Below are positions 1 to 8,753 of a DNA stretch of 64,000 bases, piece by piece (the first letter of the stretch is position 1; each line of letters opens with the position of its first letter). Source of the DNA: Lautropia mirabilis (GTDB lineage: Bacteria > Pseudomonadota > Gammaproteobacteria > Burkholderiales > Burkholderiaceae_E); assembly GCF_900637555.1 (NCBI RefSeq), contig NZ_LR134378.1:2366001-2430000 (forward strand), read 5' to 3'. Position numbers and translations under genes: made by a program. The notes below the pieces were generated by a model that did not search any database, had not been told where the DNA came from, and worked only from the letters and a program-made list of their open reading frames with translations.

Positions 1-150
1 CGCAGCCAGCGCCATGGCCACGGTGGCACCCCGCACGCTCCTTGCCAGCCGCCCTTCTTCAGGAAACGCCCCCGGGCCGGCGGAATCATGGCCGCGGACG
101 GCATCAGTCGGAAATGGCGAGGGCAAAGGCTTGGAATGGGCGCTGTTCAT
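1..150 (-). CDS. N-terminal fragment of an exported protein (runs off the window)
   Basis: Only the first 50 codons lie in the window, and the frame is still open at base 1. The ATG at 150 is the first start after an in-frame stop near 211. The translation has a polar head of about 35 residues, then RLARSVRGATVAMALAA, which reads as the positively charged and hydrophobic part of a signal peptide. It lies 135 bp downstream of tatD on the same strand. In many Burkholderiales an ankyrin-repeat protein follows tatD, so that is the best guess for identity, but nothing in this fragment proves it. No strong ribosome binding site is visible. Confidence 0.5.
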   Translation of the reverse strand, partial: MNSAHSKPLPSPFPTDAVRGHDSAGPGAFPEEGRLARSVRGATVAMALAA

Positions 151-285
151 GTCGCAAGAACCGGTGTCTCGATACGTGCCTGAGTATCTTCGGATGACTG
201 GTGTGCTGCGTCAAATCGGGAATGAGCGGCATCTGCGGGCGGCTGGAACGTGCCAGGGTGTTGCGACGCCCCCCAATGCCGCCCA

Positions 286-1089
286 TCAGGCCGCAGGCGC
301 AGGCTGTACGGCCGGCAGACGGGCACGCCCGAACAGCCGATCGTAGTTCTCGGTGGTGATCCGCCCGACTTCCTCGACAGGAATCTGTCGCAGCCTGGCA
401 ACAGCCGCAGCCACATGGGCCACCCAGCCGGGCTGATTGGTCTTGCCCCGATAAGGCACCGGCGCCAGGTAGGGCGAGTCGGTCTCGATCAGCAGGCGGT
501 CGAGCGGAACCCGACGCGCCACATCATGCACGATCGTGGCGTTCTTGAAGCTGACGATGCCGGACATGGAAATGTAGAAACCGATGTCCAGTGCCTGACG
601 GGCGATGTCCCAGTCCTCGGTGAAGCAGTGCATCACGCCGCCGGCCTCTTCGGCACGCTCCTCACGCAGCAGCCGGATCGTGTCCTGGGCCGCCGCACGG
701 GTGTGGATGATCAGCGGCTTTTTCGCCTCGCGGGCGGCCCGGATGTGAACCCGGAAACGCTCACGCTGCCAGTCCAGCTCGTCGCCGGGCATGCGGTAGT
801 AGTCCAGCCCGGTCTCGCCGATGGCAACCACTTCGGGCTGCATGGCCAGCTCCACCAGCTGCGCCACCGTGGGCTCGTTCACGTCGAGGTAATCGGGGTG
901 CACCCCCACCGACGCCGACAGCAGGCCGGGATGGGCCCGGACGAGGTCACGGATCCGGGGCCATGCCTCCAGCGTGATCGACACGCACAGCGCATGTTCG
1001 ACCCCTTCTGCAGCCATGGTGGCCAGAACGTCCGGCAGGCGTTCCTGGAATTCGGGAAGGTCCAGATGGCAGTGGGAGTCGACGAACAT
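286..1089 (-). CDS. tatD: TatD-family metal-dependent hydrolase (DNase)
   Basis: A 267-residue TIM-barrel hydrolase of the TatD/YcfH family, which cleaves DNA 3' to 5' and is linked to DNA repair and quality control. The metal-binding pattern is complete: DSHCHLD at residues 4-10, GETGLDYY with the bridging Glu near 92, an IIHTR histidine, VMHCF, and the ETDSPYLAP aspartate near the C-terminus. Length is normal for the family. It starts 9 bp after the pilZ stop and is the last complete gene of the mltG-tmk-holB-pilZ-tatD operon. The same order is known from Pseudomonas aeruginosa. It acts in the cytoplasm. Confidence 0.95.
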   Translation of the reverse strand: MFVDSHCHLDLPEFQERLPDVLATMAAEGVEHALCVSITLEAWPRIRDLVRAHPGLLSASVGVHPDYLDVNEPTVAQLVELAMQPEVVAIGETGLDYYRMPGDELDWQRERFRVHIRAAREAKKPLIIHTRAAAQDTIRLLREERAEEAGGVMHCFTEDWDIARQALDIGFYISMSGIVSFKNATIVHDVARRVPLDRLLIETDSPYLAPVPYRGKTNQPGWVAHVAAAVARLRQIPVEEVGRITTENYDRLFGRARLPAVQPAPAA

Positions 1090-1098
1090 GCAGCCCGG

Positions 1099-1488
1099 TC
1101 AGATCGTGTACGAGGATGGGGGCGATTTTAGTGCAGGCCCCAGCAGCGTCTCGATCTTTTCCCGCGCCACCACGCTGGCATCGGTCTTGCTGAACTGGAT
1201 GCCGATGCCCTGGCGGCGGTTGGTGGCGCCGGCCGGCGTCACCCAGGCCACCCGGCCCGGAATCGCCGTCTTGGTGGCGTCATCCATCAGCGTAAGAATG
1301 ATGTAGAGCTCGTCGCCGAGCTGAGCACTCTTGTCCGTGGGCACGAACAGGCCCCCGTTCTCCAGGAATGGCATGTAGGCGGCCAGCAGGGCCGATTTCT
1401 CCTTGATCGACAAGGGAATGACGCCAGGCCGGGTAGCTGGTTTGTTGCCGGCCATGCCGCCCGCCAGGCCTTGGTGCTGTGTGCTCAT
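1099..1488 (-). CDS. pilZ: PilZ domain protein (type IV pilus assembly type)
   Basis: A 129-residue single PilZ domain. Its start overlaps the holB stop as ATGA (1485-1488), which fixes the start codon. The domain shows IPLSIKEKSALLAAYMPFLENGGLFVPT and later IPGRVAWVTP and GIGIQF, the usual beta-barrel signature. The c-di-GMP-binding RxxxR arginines are not evident and the (D/N)xSxxG loop is degenerate (ENGGLF). This matches the original PilZ of pseudomonads, which is needed for type IV pili and does not bind c-di-GMP well. The holB-pilZ-tatD context is the same as there. A regulatory role in pilus assembly is therefore inferred from family and synteny. Confidence 0.88.
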   Translation of the reverse strand: MSTQHQGLAGGMAGNKPATRPGVIPLSIKEKSALLAAYMPFLENGGLFVPTDKSAQLGDELYIILTLMDDATKTAIPGRVAWVTPAGATNRRQGIGIQFSKTDASVVAREKIETLLGPALKSPPSSYTI

Positions 1489-2549
1489 CGAGGATTTGCG
1501 CGTCTTGGGGTTGGACGACGGGTGGAAAACGCATCCAGGTAGGTCGCCAGCGCTGACTCCATGAACAGGCGCGGATTGAGCGGATGCCGGACCAGCACCG
1601 CCTGCCGCTGCAACGCCGCCGACACCTCGGCCAGCCGTGCCAGCGAACTGCGCTGCGCAAGACTGTCCAGCCGGGATGCAGACTCCGGAAAGAAACGGGG
1701 CGCAGCGCCGGCGTGGGCCCGCAGCAGATCGCTGATCCAGCGCAGCAGCAGGTAGTACCAGGTTACCGAAGGCACCGTCGTCGCCTTGTCGGCCACCGTA
1801 TCGAGGCCAGTGTCGGGCAACGCCGACAGCGACGAAAGCAATGTCCGATAGACGGTCAGGTGCGAAGGGTCGGCGAGATCGCGGGCATGCAACGGCGCCA
1901 TGCCCGACCAGGCCAGCAGCTGGCGGGCATCCGTGTCGGACAGCTCCGCCGAACGGACCAGCCATTGCTGGGCCTCGGCCTCGGACGGCTGCGGCACCGC
2001 CACGGCCCGACAACGCGAGCGCACGGTCGCCGGCATCTGCCCCGGCAGGTGGGTCACCAGCAGGAACCAGGTGTTCTCGCCAGGCTCCTCCAGCATCTTG
2101 AGCAGGGCATTGGCGGCTGGCGTGGACAGCGTCTCGGCCGGATCGACCAGCACCACCCGGGCGTGTCCGCGCGCGCTGGTGGTGGTGATGAAACTCTCCA
2201 GCTCGCGCACCTGGTCGATGGAGATCTCCCAGGCCCGCGCACCCTGCCCTGCCTCGCGCCCCTTGGCGGAACGGGACTCGGCGGGCGCCAGTTCCAGCAG
2301 CCGGAAATCGGGATGATGGCCGGAGGCGAACCACTTGCAGGCCGCACACTGCCCGCAGGCCTGCACCGGCGCAGGCGGCCGGGGCAGCTGCTCGCACAGC
2401 AGCCCCTGGGCCAGCGCCCGGGCGAACTCGCCCTTGCCGATGCCGGGCAGGCCAGCCAGCAGAAGCGCGTGGTGCAGGTTCGGACCTTCGGCCAGCAGCT
2501 GTCGCAGCAGGGCCTGCTGGGCAGCAAAGAACGGCAGGACGGTACTCAC
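1485..2549 (-). CDS. holB: DNA polymerase III subunit delta prime
   Basis: 354-residue clamp-loader subunit. The Walker A-like stretch GLPGIGKGEFARAL lies at about residues 33-46. A zinc-binding cluster with CGQCAACKW follows near 65. The SRC motif (VRSRCRAV) lies near 175. LVDPAETLSTPAANALLKMLEEPGENTW is the AAA+ core typical of HolB/DnaX relatives. The start is GTG at 2549-2547, overlapping the tmk TGA as GTGA. This translational coupling decides the start. The protein helps load the beta clamp at the replication fork. Length is close to the E. coli protein. Confidence 0.95.
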   Translation of the reverse strand: MSTVLPFFAAQQALLRQLLAEGPNLHHALLLAGLPGIGKGEFARALAQGLLCEQLPRPPAPVQACGQCAACKWFASGHHPDFRLLELAPAESRSAKGREAGQGARAWEISIDQVRELESFITTTSARGHARVVLVDPAETLSTPAANALLKMLEEPGENTWFLLVTHLPGQMPATVRSRCRAVAVPQPSEAEAQQWLVRSAELSDTDARQLLAWSGMAPLHARDLADPSHLTVYRTLLSSLSALPDTGLDTVADKATTVPSVTWYYLLLRWISDLLRAHAGAAPRFFPESASRLDSLAQRSSLARLAEVSAALQRQAVLVRHPLNPRLFMESALATYLDAFSTRRPTPRRANPR

Positions 2550-3238
2550 GACGACCTCACCCCTGCCGGGTCGCCAGCCCCTGGGCGCGATGCGGCCCTC
2601 TCGTGCCAGCGCCGATGGACCTTCACCAGGTCATCCTGCAGCCAGCGACCAATCTGCTCGGGCGTGGCCGTGGCATCCAGCATGCAGAAGCGCTCCGGGT
2701 CTGCGGCCACCCGCGCCTGGTAGGCACGGCGCACACGCTCGAAGTAGTCCAGCGCCCGGGCCTCGAAGCGGTCGGCACTGCGCACCGCGGCACGCCGCGC
2801 TGCCGCCACCTCGGGAGGCAGATCGAAGAGATAGGTGCGCACCGGCTGCAGCCCGTCCTGGACCTGCGCCTCCAGCTGGGCCAGCCAGGTCGTGTCCACG
2901 TCCGAGCCTCCGCCCTGATAGGCAAAGGTCGAATCGGTGAACCGGTCGCAGACCACCCATTGGCCGGCTGCAAGCGCCGGCCGAATGAGCGTGTGCAGAT
3001 GGTCGCTGCGGGCCGCAAAGGCCAACAGTGCCTCGGTCTGCGGCTGCATCTCCTCGGTCAGCAGCAGCTCGCGCAGCCGCTCGGCCAGCGGGCTGCCGCC
3101 CGGTTCGCGGCTGAGCACCACGGTCTCGCCCTGAGCACGCAGCCAATCCACACAGGCCCCCACGTGCGTGCTCTTGCCCGCGCCGTCGATGCCCTCGAAA
3201 GTAATGAAACAGCCCTGCATGAAATCCTTCGCGGTCAT
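2546..3238 (-). CDS. tmk: Thymidylate kinase
   Basis: 230-residue dTMP kinase making dTDP for DNA synthesis. The P-loop GIDGAGKST sits at residues 16-24, the DR(F/Y) motif at VVCDRFTDST, and the substrate-binding SREPGG stretch near residue 44 is clear. The start ATG overlaps the mltG stop as ATGA (3235-3238). An internal ATG seven codons later (MQGCFITFEG) would give the conventional N-terminus and cannot be excluded. It lies between mltG and holB in one operon and overlaps both by 4 bp. Confidence 0.96.
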   Translation of the reverse strand: MTAKDFMQGCFITFEGIDGAGKSTHVGACVDWLRAQGETVVLSREPGGSPLAERLRELLLTEEMQPQTEALLAFAARSDHLHTLIRPALAAGQWVVCDRFTDSTFAYQGGGSDVDTTWLAQLEAQVQDGLQPVRTYLFDLPPEVAAARRAAVRSADRFEARALDYFERVRRAYQARVAADPERFCMLDATATPEQIGRWLQDDLVKVHRRWHERAASRPGAGDPAGVRSS

Positions 3239-4359
3239 GGCCGCGCCCCCGGGCTCTGGCCCGATTCCTGGTTCCTTGCACCCGAGGCGGCCTTCCTGGG
3301 GTCCGTCAGGTTCTCGTCAGCCGCCGCTGTGCCTTTCAGCGGCTTTCCGCCGGCACGACGCTGGAAGCGGTCGACGGCCCGGTTGTGGCTGGCCAGGTCG
3401 GCCGAGAACTCGGAACGACCGTCGCCCCGGGCCACGAAATACAGCTTGTCCGATTGTGCCGGACGCGCCGTGGCCTGCAGCGCATGAAGCCCCGGCAACG
3501 AGATGGGCGAAGGCGGCAGCCCCCGGTGGACATAGGTGTTGTAGGGAGAAGGGTCACGCAGATCCTTCTTGCGCAGATTGCCGTCAAAGCGCTCGCCCAG
3601 ACCATAGATGGTGGTGGGATCGCTCTGCAGCGGCATGCCCTTGCGCAGCCGGTTGGTGAACACCGAGGCCACCATCTCGCGGTCCAGCGCGTGCCCGGTT
3701 TCCTTTTCCACGACCGAAGCCAGCGTCAGCAGCTCGGCCGGCGTCTTCAGCGGGGAATCCGTCGCCCGGTTTTCCCAGGCGGCATCCAGGCGGCGCTGCT
3801 GGAGCACCAGCGCCCGGCGCAGCAGCTCCACATCGTCGCTGCCCGGCCGGTAGGCATAGGTGTCCGGCGCAAAGCGCCCCTCGGGGTTGACCCCGGGCAT
3901 GCCCAGCTTCTCCATCAGCGCGGCATCGGACAGGCCCGAGAGCGTGTCGTTCAGATCCGGGGCCTTCTTCAGGGCTGCCCGCAGGTCACGCATGTTCCAG
4001 CCTTCCACCAGCGTGATGAGCTTGCCCTTTTCCTGCTGGCCGCTCACCAGCTCGTCCAGAAGCCCCTGCAGCGTGGCCGGCCCGGTGATCAGGTAGTTGC
4101 CTGCCTTGATCCGTGCCGCATCCCCCCGCAGCCGCAGCGCCAGGGCCATCTTCCACGACGGGACGTCGACACCGGCCTGCTGCAGCACCTCGGCCAGGCG
4201 TGCGCCAGCGTGGCCGCGCGGCACATCGAACACCACCTCGGCATTCGGCGCCACCAGCTGACGATGGGAATAGCCCCACCATTGCCAGCTCGCCGCCCCC
4301 AGGCAGAGCACCAGCAGCAGAAGAAAGATACGACCCAACATGCGCATGATTCGACTCAT
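3235..4359 (-). CDS. mltG: Endolytic murein transglycosylase MltG
   Basis: 374 residues, YceG/MltG family. This inner-membrane lytic transglycosylase cuts nascent glycan strands and acts as a chain-length terminator. One N-terminal membrane anchor lies at about residues 9-27, followed by a LysM-like region and the catalytic domain. The catalytic Glu is the first Glu of ASVVEKET (Glu218). DPTTIYGLG, PYNTYVHRGLPPSPI and the YFVARGDG end motif are all present. A basic, low-complexity tail of about 50 residues after the family core is unusual. It is the first gene of the minus-strand operon and diverges from ygfZ across a 120-bp gap. Confidence 0.95.
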   Translation of the reverse strand: MSRIMRMLGRIFLLLLVLCLGAASWQWWGYSHRQLVAPNAEVVFDVPRGHAGARLAEVLQQAGVDVPSWKMALALRLRGDAARIKAGNYLITGPATLQGLLDELVSGQQEKGKLITLVEGWNMRDLRAALKKAPDLNDTLSGLSDAALMEKLGMPGVNPEGRFAPDTYAYRPGSDDVELLRRALVLQQRRLDAAWENRATDSPLKTPAELLTLASVVEKETGHALDREMVASVFTNRLRKGMPLQSDPTTIYGLGERFDGNLRKKDLRDPSPYNTYVHRGLPPSPISLPGLHALQATARPAQSDKLYFVARGDGRSEFSADLASHNRAVDRFQRRAGGKPLKGTAAADENLTDPRKAASGARNQESGQSPGARP

Positions 4360-4479
4360 CCGGCGGTCTTGTGCGCCAAAAGAAAGCGACGGTACACGCT
4401 ATGATATACAGACTATGCCGGCTGGCCCCCCACCTGTGGGCGAACGGCCTCGCGCACCGGCCCAGAATCCGCCCTTCCC

Positions 4480-5784
4480 ATGAACGACATCCAGTCTTCC
4501 TCCCCCGCCTCCGGCGACGCCGTCCTGCCCTATGCCCTGCTGCAGAACCTGGGTGTTCTGCGGGCCCAGGGGCCTGATGCCCCCTCGTTCCTGCACGGCC
4601 AGTTCAGCAACGACATCCTCACCCTGATGCCCGGTCACGCCCGTCTGGCCGGCTATCTGACCCCCAACGGCCGGCTTCTGGCCACCTTCTGGGTCATCCG
4701 CCACGACATGCCGCCTGCCCCGGAACAGCCCGCGGTGCCCACCTTCTGGCTGGTCTGCTCGCGCGATCTGGCTGCGGCCATGGCCAAGCGCCTGTCCATG
4801 TACGTGCTGCGCGCCAAGTGCAAGATCGTGGACGCCAGCAACGACCACGCCGTCCTGGGCTTCGTGGGGCCGGCCCGCCGCGCCACCCAGGCCCTGGCCG
4901 GGCACGAGGACGTGGTGGTGACGGCCGCCCTGCCCGACGTGACGCTCACCGAGACCACCGCCGACATGCTGACCACCTCGGTGCGTCATCGGCTGGGCAA
5001 CGACCGCCTGCTGGTCCGCAGCCTGCTGGTGGTGCCCCGTGCCCTGGTGGCGCCAGCGGTCGACACGACGGACGCGCCGGCCGGCACCGGCACGCCAGCC
5101 AGTGAGGCGCCCCAGGCCTCGGGGGCCACCGAAGCCCCCCGCGACGACCAGGCCGCCACCGCACAGGCGACCGGCGCCGCACCCGCCGCCTCCGCCGAGG
5201 CCCCCCGGGATGACAACAGCGCGGCAGCCGACGCATCGCAGCCCGCTCCCCGCTTCCGGATGAGCGAGAGCGACTGGCTTCAGCTGGACGTGGCCAGCGG
5301 CATCCCCTGGATTTGCGCAGCATCGTCCGAGACCTTCGTGCCGCAGATGGTGAACCTGGAACTGGTGGGCGGCGTCAACTTCAAGAAAGGCTGCTACCCC
5401 GGCCAGGAAGTGGTGGCCCGCAGCGAATACCGGGGCAAGGTCAAGCGCCGGATGTTCGCCGGCATGTGCAGCGGTCCGCTGCCCGAACCCGGTACCGACG
5501 TGCTGGCGTGGGACGGCACCCCCATCGGTCAGGTCATCCATGTGGCCAGTCTCTCGGCCGACACCGACGACGAAGTCATCGCCGGCAACGACCTGGTGAT
5601 GGAGCCCGATCAGGAAGAGCTGCCCATCGTTCTGGTGGGTCGGCGCTTCCTGCTGCTCTTCGAGGCCCGCATCGAGGTCATCGGCGCCCAGCCCCGGTCT
5701 GCCGGCATGATCGCCACCAGCCTGCGCATCGGAAACGCCGCCATCGGCCTGCTGAAGCTGCCCTACGACATTCCCGAGTGCTGA
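4480..5784 (+). CDS. ygfZ: Folate-binding YgfZ-like protein (Fe-S cluster maintenance)
   Basis: 434 residues. The family signature K-G-C-Y-P-G-Q-E is at residues 303-310, and the GcvT-like fold is recognisable at both ends (FLHGQFSNDIL near 37, YLTPNGRLLATFWV near 59). YgfZ proteins bind tetrahydrofolate and help maintain or repair certain Fe-S enzymes such as MiaB. The family is normally about 325 residues. The excess is a low-complexity block of Ala, Thr, Asp and Pro at about 190-257, containing two similar APRDD segments. It should form a disordered loop between the two halves. The gene diverges from mltG and ends 7 bp from the convergent acyl-CoA dehydrogenase. Confidence 0.92.
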   Translation: MNDIQSSSPASGDAVLPYALLQNLGVLRAQGPDAPSFLHGQFSNDILTLMPGHARLAGYLTPNGRLLATFWVIRHDMPPAPEQPAVPTFWLVCSRDLAAAMAKRLSMYVLRAKCKIVDASNDHAVLGFVGPARRATQALAGHEDVVVTAALPDVTLTETTADMLTTSVRHRLGNDRLLVRSLLVVPRALVAPAVDTTDAPAGTGTPASEAPQASGATEAPRDDQAATAQATGAAPAASAEAPRDDNSAAADASQPAPRFRMSESDWLQLDVASGIPWICAASSETFVPQMVNLELVGGVNFKKGCYPGQEVVARSEYRGKVKRRMFAGMCSGPLPEPGTDVLAWDGTPIGQVIHVASLSADTDDEVIAGNDLVMEPDQEELPIVLVGRRFLLLFEARIEVIGAQPRSAGMIATSLRIGNAAIGLLKLPYDIPEC

Positions 5785-5791
5785 TCAGGCC

Positions 5792-7639
5792 TCAGAACCA
5801 GGCAGACTGCATCTCCAGCGCACACATCTCCATCTGCTCCAGCTGCGTCAGCTGGGGCTCGATGCGCGGCAGCTCGTGCTGGTAGAAGAAGCGGGCAGCC
5901 TGGCACTTGCCCGCATAGAAGTTGCGCTCTGACCCATAGGCCGACAGGTAGGCGACCTCGGCCACCAGCGCCTGCTCCAGCCAGATCCAGGCAATCACAT
6001 AGTGGCCGAAAGCCTCCATGAAGAGGCTGGCATTGGCCAGGCGCCGCCCCGCCTCGGGTTCCTGGCGCATGCGGTTGATCACCCAGCCAAAGCGCTCTGC
6101 GTACTTCTGCAGCTGCACCGCCATGTGGCGCACGTCGCCACAGCGGGCTGCTGCCCGGCCCAGGGTCTGCTCCACCTCGTGGGCGAAGCGCTGAAAGCCC
6201 ATGAAATCATCAGCCAGCAGACGATCACGCATCAGCTCCAGCGCCAGAATGCCGTGCGTGCCTTCCAGGATGGTATTGAGCCGGTTGTCGCGGTAGAGCT
6301 GCTCCACCGGGTAGTCGCGCGTGTAGCCATAGCAGCCCAGCACCTGAATGGCCAGCGAATTGGCAATCAGGCCGTTGTGGGCTGACCAGCTCTTGGCCAC
6401 CGGCGAAAGCAGCAGCAGCAGGTCACGCGCCCGGGCCCGCTCCGTCGACGTCTCGGCCGTGTCCACCTCGTCCATCAGGCGCGCGCACCACAGCCCCAGC
6501 GCCAGGCCCCCTTCCACGTAACTTTTCTGGATCAGCAGCATGCGCTTGATGTCGGCATGCTCGATGATCGGGATCTGTCCCCCTACCTGGCTGTTCATGC
6601 CCGGGAAACGCCCCTGATGACGCTCGCGCGCGTAGTCCAGAGCATGGGAGTACCCCGCATAGCCCAGTGCCGCCGCCGACAGCCCGATGTCGATCTGGAT
6701 CTCGGGCGCGGCCTCGTTCACCAGCGCCATGCCGGCGTTTTCCTCGCCCACCAGCCAGGCCACCGCACCGGCCTGCCCCTGGGGCAGATGATTGCCCTCA
6801 CCGAAGCTGAGCAGGCAGCTGGTGGCGCCACGCTGCCCCATCTGCGGATAGATTCCCGCCGCCACGATGTCGTTTCGCTCGCCCCGCCCGGCAGCCCCCT
6901 CGGCGGGGTTCGTATCGGCCGGCAGGTACTTGGGCGCCAGAAACAGCGACAGAGACTCCACCCCGGGCATGATGTCGCCCGAGTCGTCCTCGATCCGGGC
7001 CAGCACCAGGTGGACGATGTTGTCGGTCACGGCATGATCGCCCCCGACAATCCACATCTTGTTGCCATAGAGCCGGAAGCTGCCATCCGGCTGGCGCACC
7101 GCTCGTGTACGGATGTCCGACAGCGATGATCCGGCCTGCGGCTCGGAAATGCAGAACGTGCAGGTGGCCCGCCCCTTCAGCAGCAGCGGCAGCCAGGCCG
7201 ACGCCAGTGCCCGGCCGGCATGGCGCTGCAGCAACCGGCTGCCCGCCTGCGACGGATACAGATAGGCCGTGGCGGCAGCACTGCCGGCAAACAGCCAGGC
7301 CGTGACCGCCTTCTCGATGAGCACAGGCAGCTGCATGCCTCCCAGCGCCCGGTCCTGCGACACGGCCAGCAATCCTGCATCGCGAACCGCCGCCATGACC
7401 TCGGACAGGACCGGCGGCGTCCAGACATCCTCGGCCGTCAGCCGCGGCTCCTGTTCGTCCAGCTGCCGATTGGCGGGCGCCAGGCACCCACGGGCCAGCT
7501 GCGATGCCTGCGCGAGCACCGCATCAAAATGGTCGCGACGCAGCGAGGCAAAACGCGCGCGGTCGCACAGCGACTGGACATCCAGCCATTCATGGAGCAG
7601 GAAGTCCAGATCCCGTCTGGAGAGCATGCTTCTTTTCAT
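5792..7639 (-). CDS. Acyl-CoA dehydrogenase (large, C-terminally extended type)
   Basis: 615-residue FAD-dependent acyl-CoA dehydrogenase. The FAD/substrate signature CTFCISEPQAGSSLSDIRT and the NKMWIVGGDH strand are clear. YRDNRLNTILEGTHGI carries the catalytic Glu of the EGT motif. A C-terminal four-helix extension follows, as in the 600-residue FadE/DmdC-like class (3-methylmercaptopropionyl-CoA or long-chain acyl-CoA dehydrogenases). The exact substrate cannot be read from sequence. It stands alone on the minus strand, convergent with ygfZ, and its promoter lies in the AT-rich gap shared with yciB. A second ATG lies four codons inside the chosen start. Confidence 0.9.
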   Translation of the reverse strand: MKRSMLSRRDLDFLLHEWLDVQSLCDRARFASLRRDHFDAVLAQASQLARGCLAPANRQLDEQEPRLTAEDVWTPPVLSEVMAAVRDAGLLAVSQDRALGGMQLPVLIEKAVTAWLFAGSAAATAYLYPSQAGSRLLQRHAGRALASAWLPLLLKGRATCTFCISEPQAGSSLSDIRTRAVRQPDGSFRLYGNKMWIVGGDHAVTDNIVHLVLARIEDDSGDIMPGVESLSLFLAPKYLPADTNPAEGAAGRGERNDIVAAGIYPQMGQRGATSCLLSFGEGNHLPQGQAGAVAWLVGEENAGMALVNEAAPEIQIDIGLSAAALGYAGYSHALDYARERHQGRFPGMNSQVGGQIPIIEHADIKRMLLIQKSYVEGGLALGLWCARLMDEVDTAETSTERARARDLLLLLSPVAKSWSAHNGLIANSLAIQVLGCYGYTRDYPVEQLYRDNRLNTILEGTHGILALELMRDRLLADDFMGFQRFAHEVEQTLGRAAARCGDVRHMAVQLQKYAERFGWVINRMRQEPEAGRRLANASLFMEAFGHYVIAWIWLEQALVAEVAYLSAYGSERNFYAGKCQAARFFYQHELPRIEPQLTQLEQMEMCALEMQSAWF

Positions 7640-7815
7640 GAAGGCAGTCTAACGCCACAATAAGAAATATCTGTTGCAACTGAACAAATACTTTTACTTT
7701 ATTGCATTGATTCAACATTGCCCTGCCCGGGGTGAGCCTCCACCTGTCGGACAGGTGGGCCCGCTCCTTTATCATCCCCTCCTGTTCCCGCTGCTGCCCT
7801 GCTCATGAAAACCCC
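7640..7815. promoter_or_regulatory. AT-rich divergent promoter region (acyl-CoA dehydrogenase / yciB)
   Basis: These 176 bp separate two genes transcribed away from each other. The part next to the dehydrogenase (about 7655-7715) is much richer in A and T than its surroundings, as expected for promoters in this GC-rich genome. TTGCAA- and TATTGT-like elements occur on the minus strand, but no pair has both good sequence and good spacing, so individual promoters are not assigned. Confidence 0.4.
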
Positions 7816-8370
7816 ATGAAAAACAAATGGCTGTTCGACCTGCTGCCGGTCATCCTGTTCTTCGTTGCCTTCAGGCTTGCCGACATCTACGTCGCCACCG
7901 CCGTGGCCATCGCCACCAGTGCTGCCCAGATCGGCTGGCTGCTGATCCGGCGGCGCCCGATCGACACCATGCAATGGGTGGGGCTGGTCATCATCGTCGT
8001 CTTCGGCGGCATGACGCTGCTGCTGCACGACGAGTCCTTCATCAAGTGGAAGCCCACCATCCTGTACTGGTGCTTCACGGCCGCCCTGGGCGTTGCCTCG
8101 CTGCTGGGCAAGGCACCGCTGCGGCAGCTCATGGGCAAGCAGATGCGCCTGCCCGACCCGGTCTGGAAACGGCTGGACCTGGCGTGGTGCGCATTCTTTG
8201 CGCTGATGGGCATCGTCAACCTGTACGTGGCCTACCAGTTCAGCACCGAAACCTGGGTCAACTTCAAGCTCTTCGGCACCACCGGCGCCACACTGGTGTT
8301 CATCCTCGCCCAGGGGTTCTATCTCAGCCGACACATCCAGGAAGGCCCGTCCGATGAAACCAACGCCTGA
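7816..8370 (+). CDS. yciB: Inner-membrane septation protein YciB/IspZ
   Basis: 184 residues with five to six hydrophobic membrane spans. It opens with MKNKWLFDLLPVILFFVAFR and holds the conserved KWKPTILYWCF and LGKAPLRQLMGKQM segments. YciB proteins sit in the inner membrane, interact with cell-envelope synthesis and division proteins, and affect septation and envelope integrity. The reading frame is open 28 codons further upstream, but the family N-terminus matches the ATG at 7816. The stop overlaps the start of bolA by 17 bp, so the two are probably translated from one mRNA, an arrangement common in betaproteobacteria. Confidence 0.94.
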   Translation: MKNKWLFDLLPVILFFVAFRLADIYVATAVAIATSAAQIGWLLIRRRPIDTMQWVGLVIIVVFGGMTLLLHDESFIKWKPTILYWCFTAALGVASLLGKAPLRQLMGKQMRLPDPVWKRLDLAWCAFFALMGIVNLYVAYQFSTETWVNFKLFGTTGATLVFILAQGFYLSRHIQEGPSDETNA

Positions 8371-8620
8371 AGCACTCCTGCAACGTCTGAAACAACATTT
8401 TCCCGACGCCCACATTACCGTTCAGGACGACAGCCATCATCATAGAGGCCACGCCGGTGCCGCTGGCGGGGCCGGGCATTTTGCCGTCACGCTGGTCTCG
8501 CCGGTGTTTGCCGGACTGCCCACCGTTCGCCGACACCGGCTGGTGTATGATGCCGTCGCCGACTGGATGCCCCACCGCATCCATGCGCTCAGCATCCGTG
8601 CCGAGGTGCCCGGCAACTGA
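8354..8620 (+). CDS. bolA: BolA-family protein
   Basis: 88 residues with the BolA fold pattern: an N-terminal helix (PEALLQRLKQHFPDAHITVQD), a conserved H-G-like loop with several histidines (DSHHHRGHAG), FAVTLVSPVFAG, then RHRLVYDAVADWMPHRIHALSI. BolA proteins pair with monothiol glutaredoxins in Fe-S handling and influence cell shape and stress responses. The His-rich loop around residues 27-34 would supply the cluster ligand. It overlaps yciB by 17 bp and precedes the ppiC-type gene on the same strand, so it may be transcribed with both. Confidence 0.9.
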   Translation: MKPTPEALLQRLKQHFPDAHITVQDDSHHHRGHAGAAGGAGHFAVTLVSPVFAGLPTVRRHRLVYDAVADWMPHRIHALSIRAEVPGN

Positions 8621-8753
8621 GGGCGAAGCTGCCTTGCCGGCTGCGATTTCCTGCATCCGGCGCATGGCCCTGTCAACGTGTCGGCCCCGCACCCGTTAGG
8701 AAAGGACCGACCACGGTTCGTTCTTCCAACCCGATTTCTTTCTGGAACCGAAT

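Noticed and set aside
7732-7815. Upstream extension of yciB
   Set aside because: The extra 28 codons are not hydrophobic or family-like; the conserved YciB N-terminus begins at 7816.
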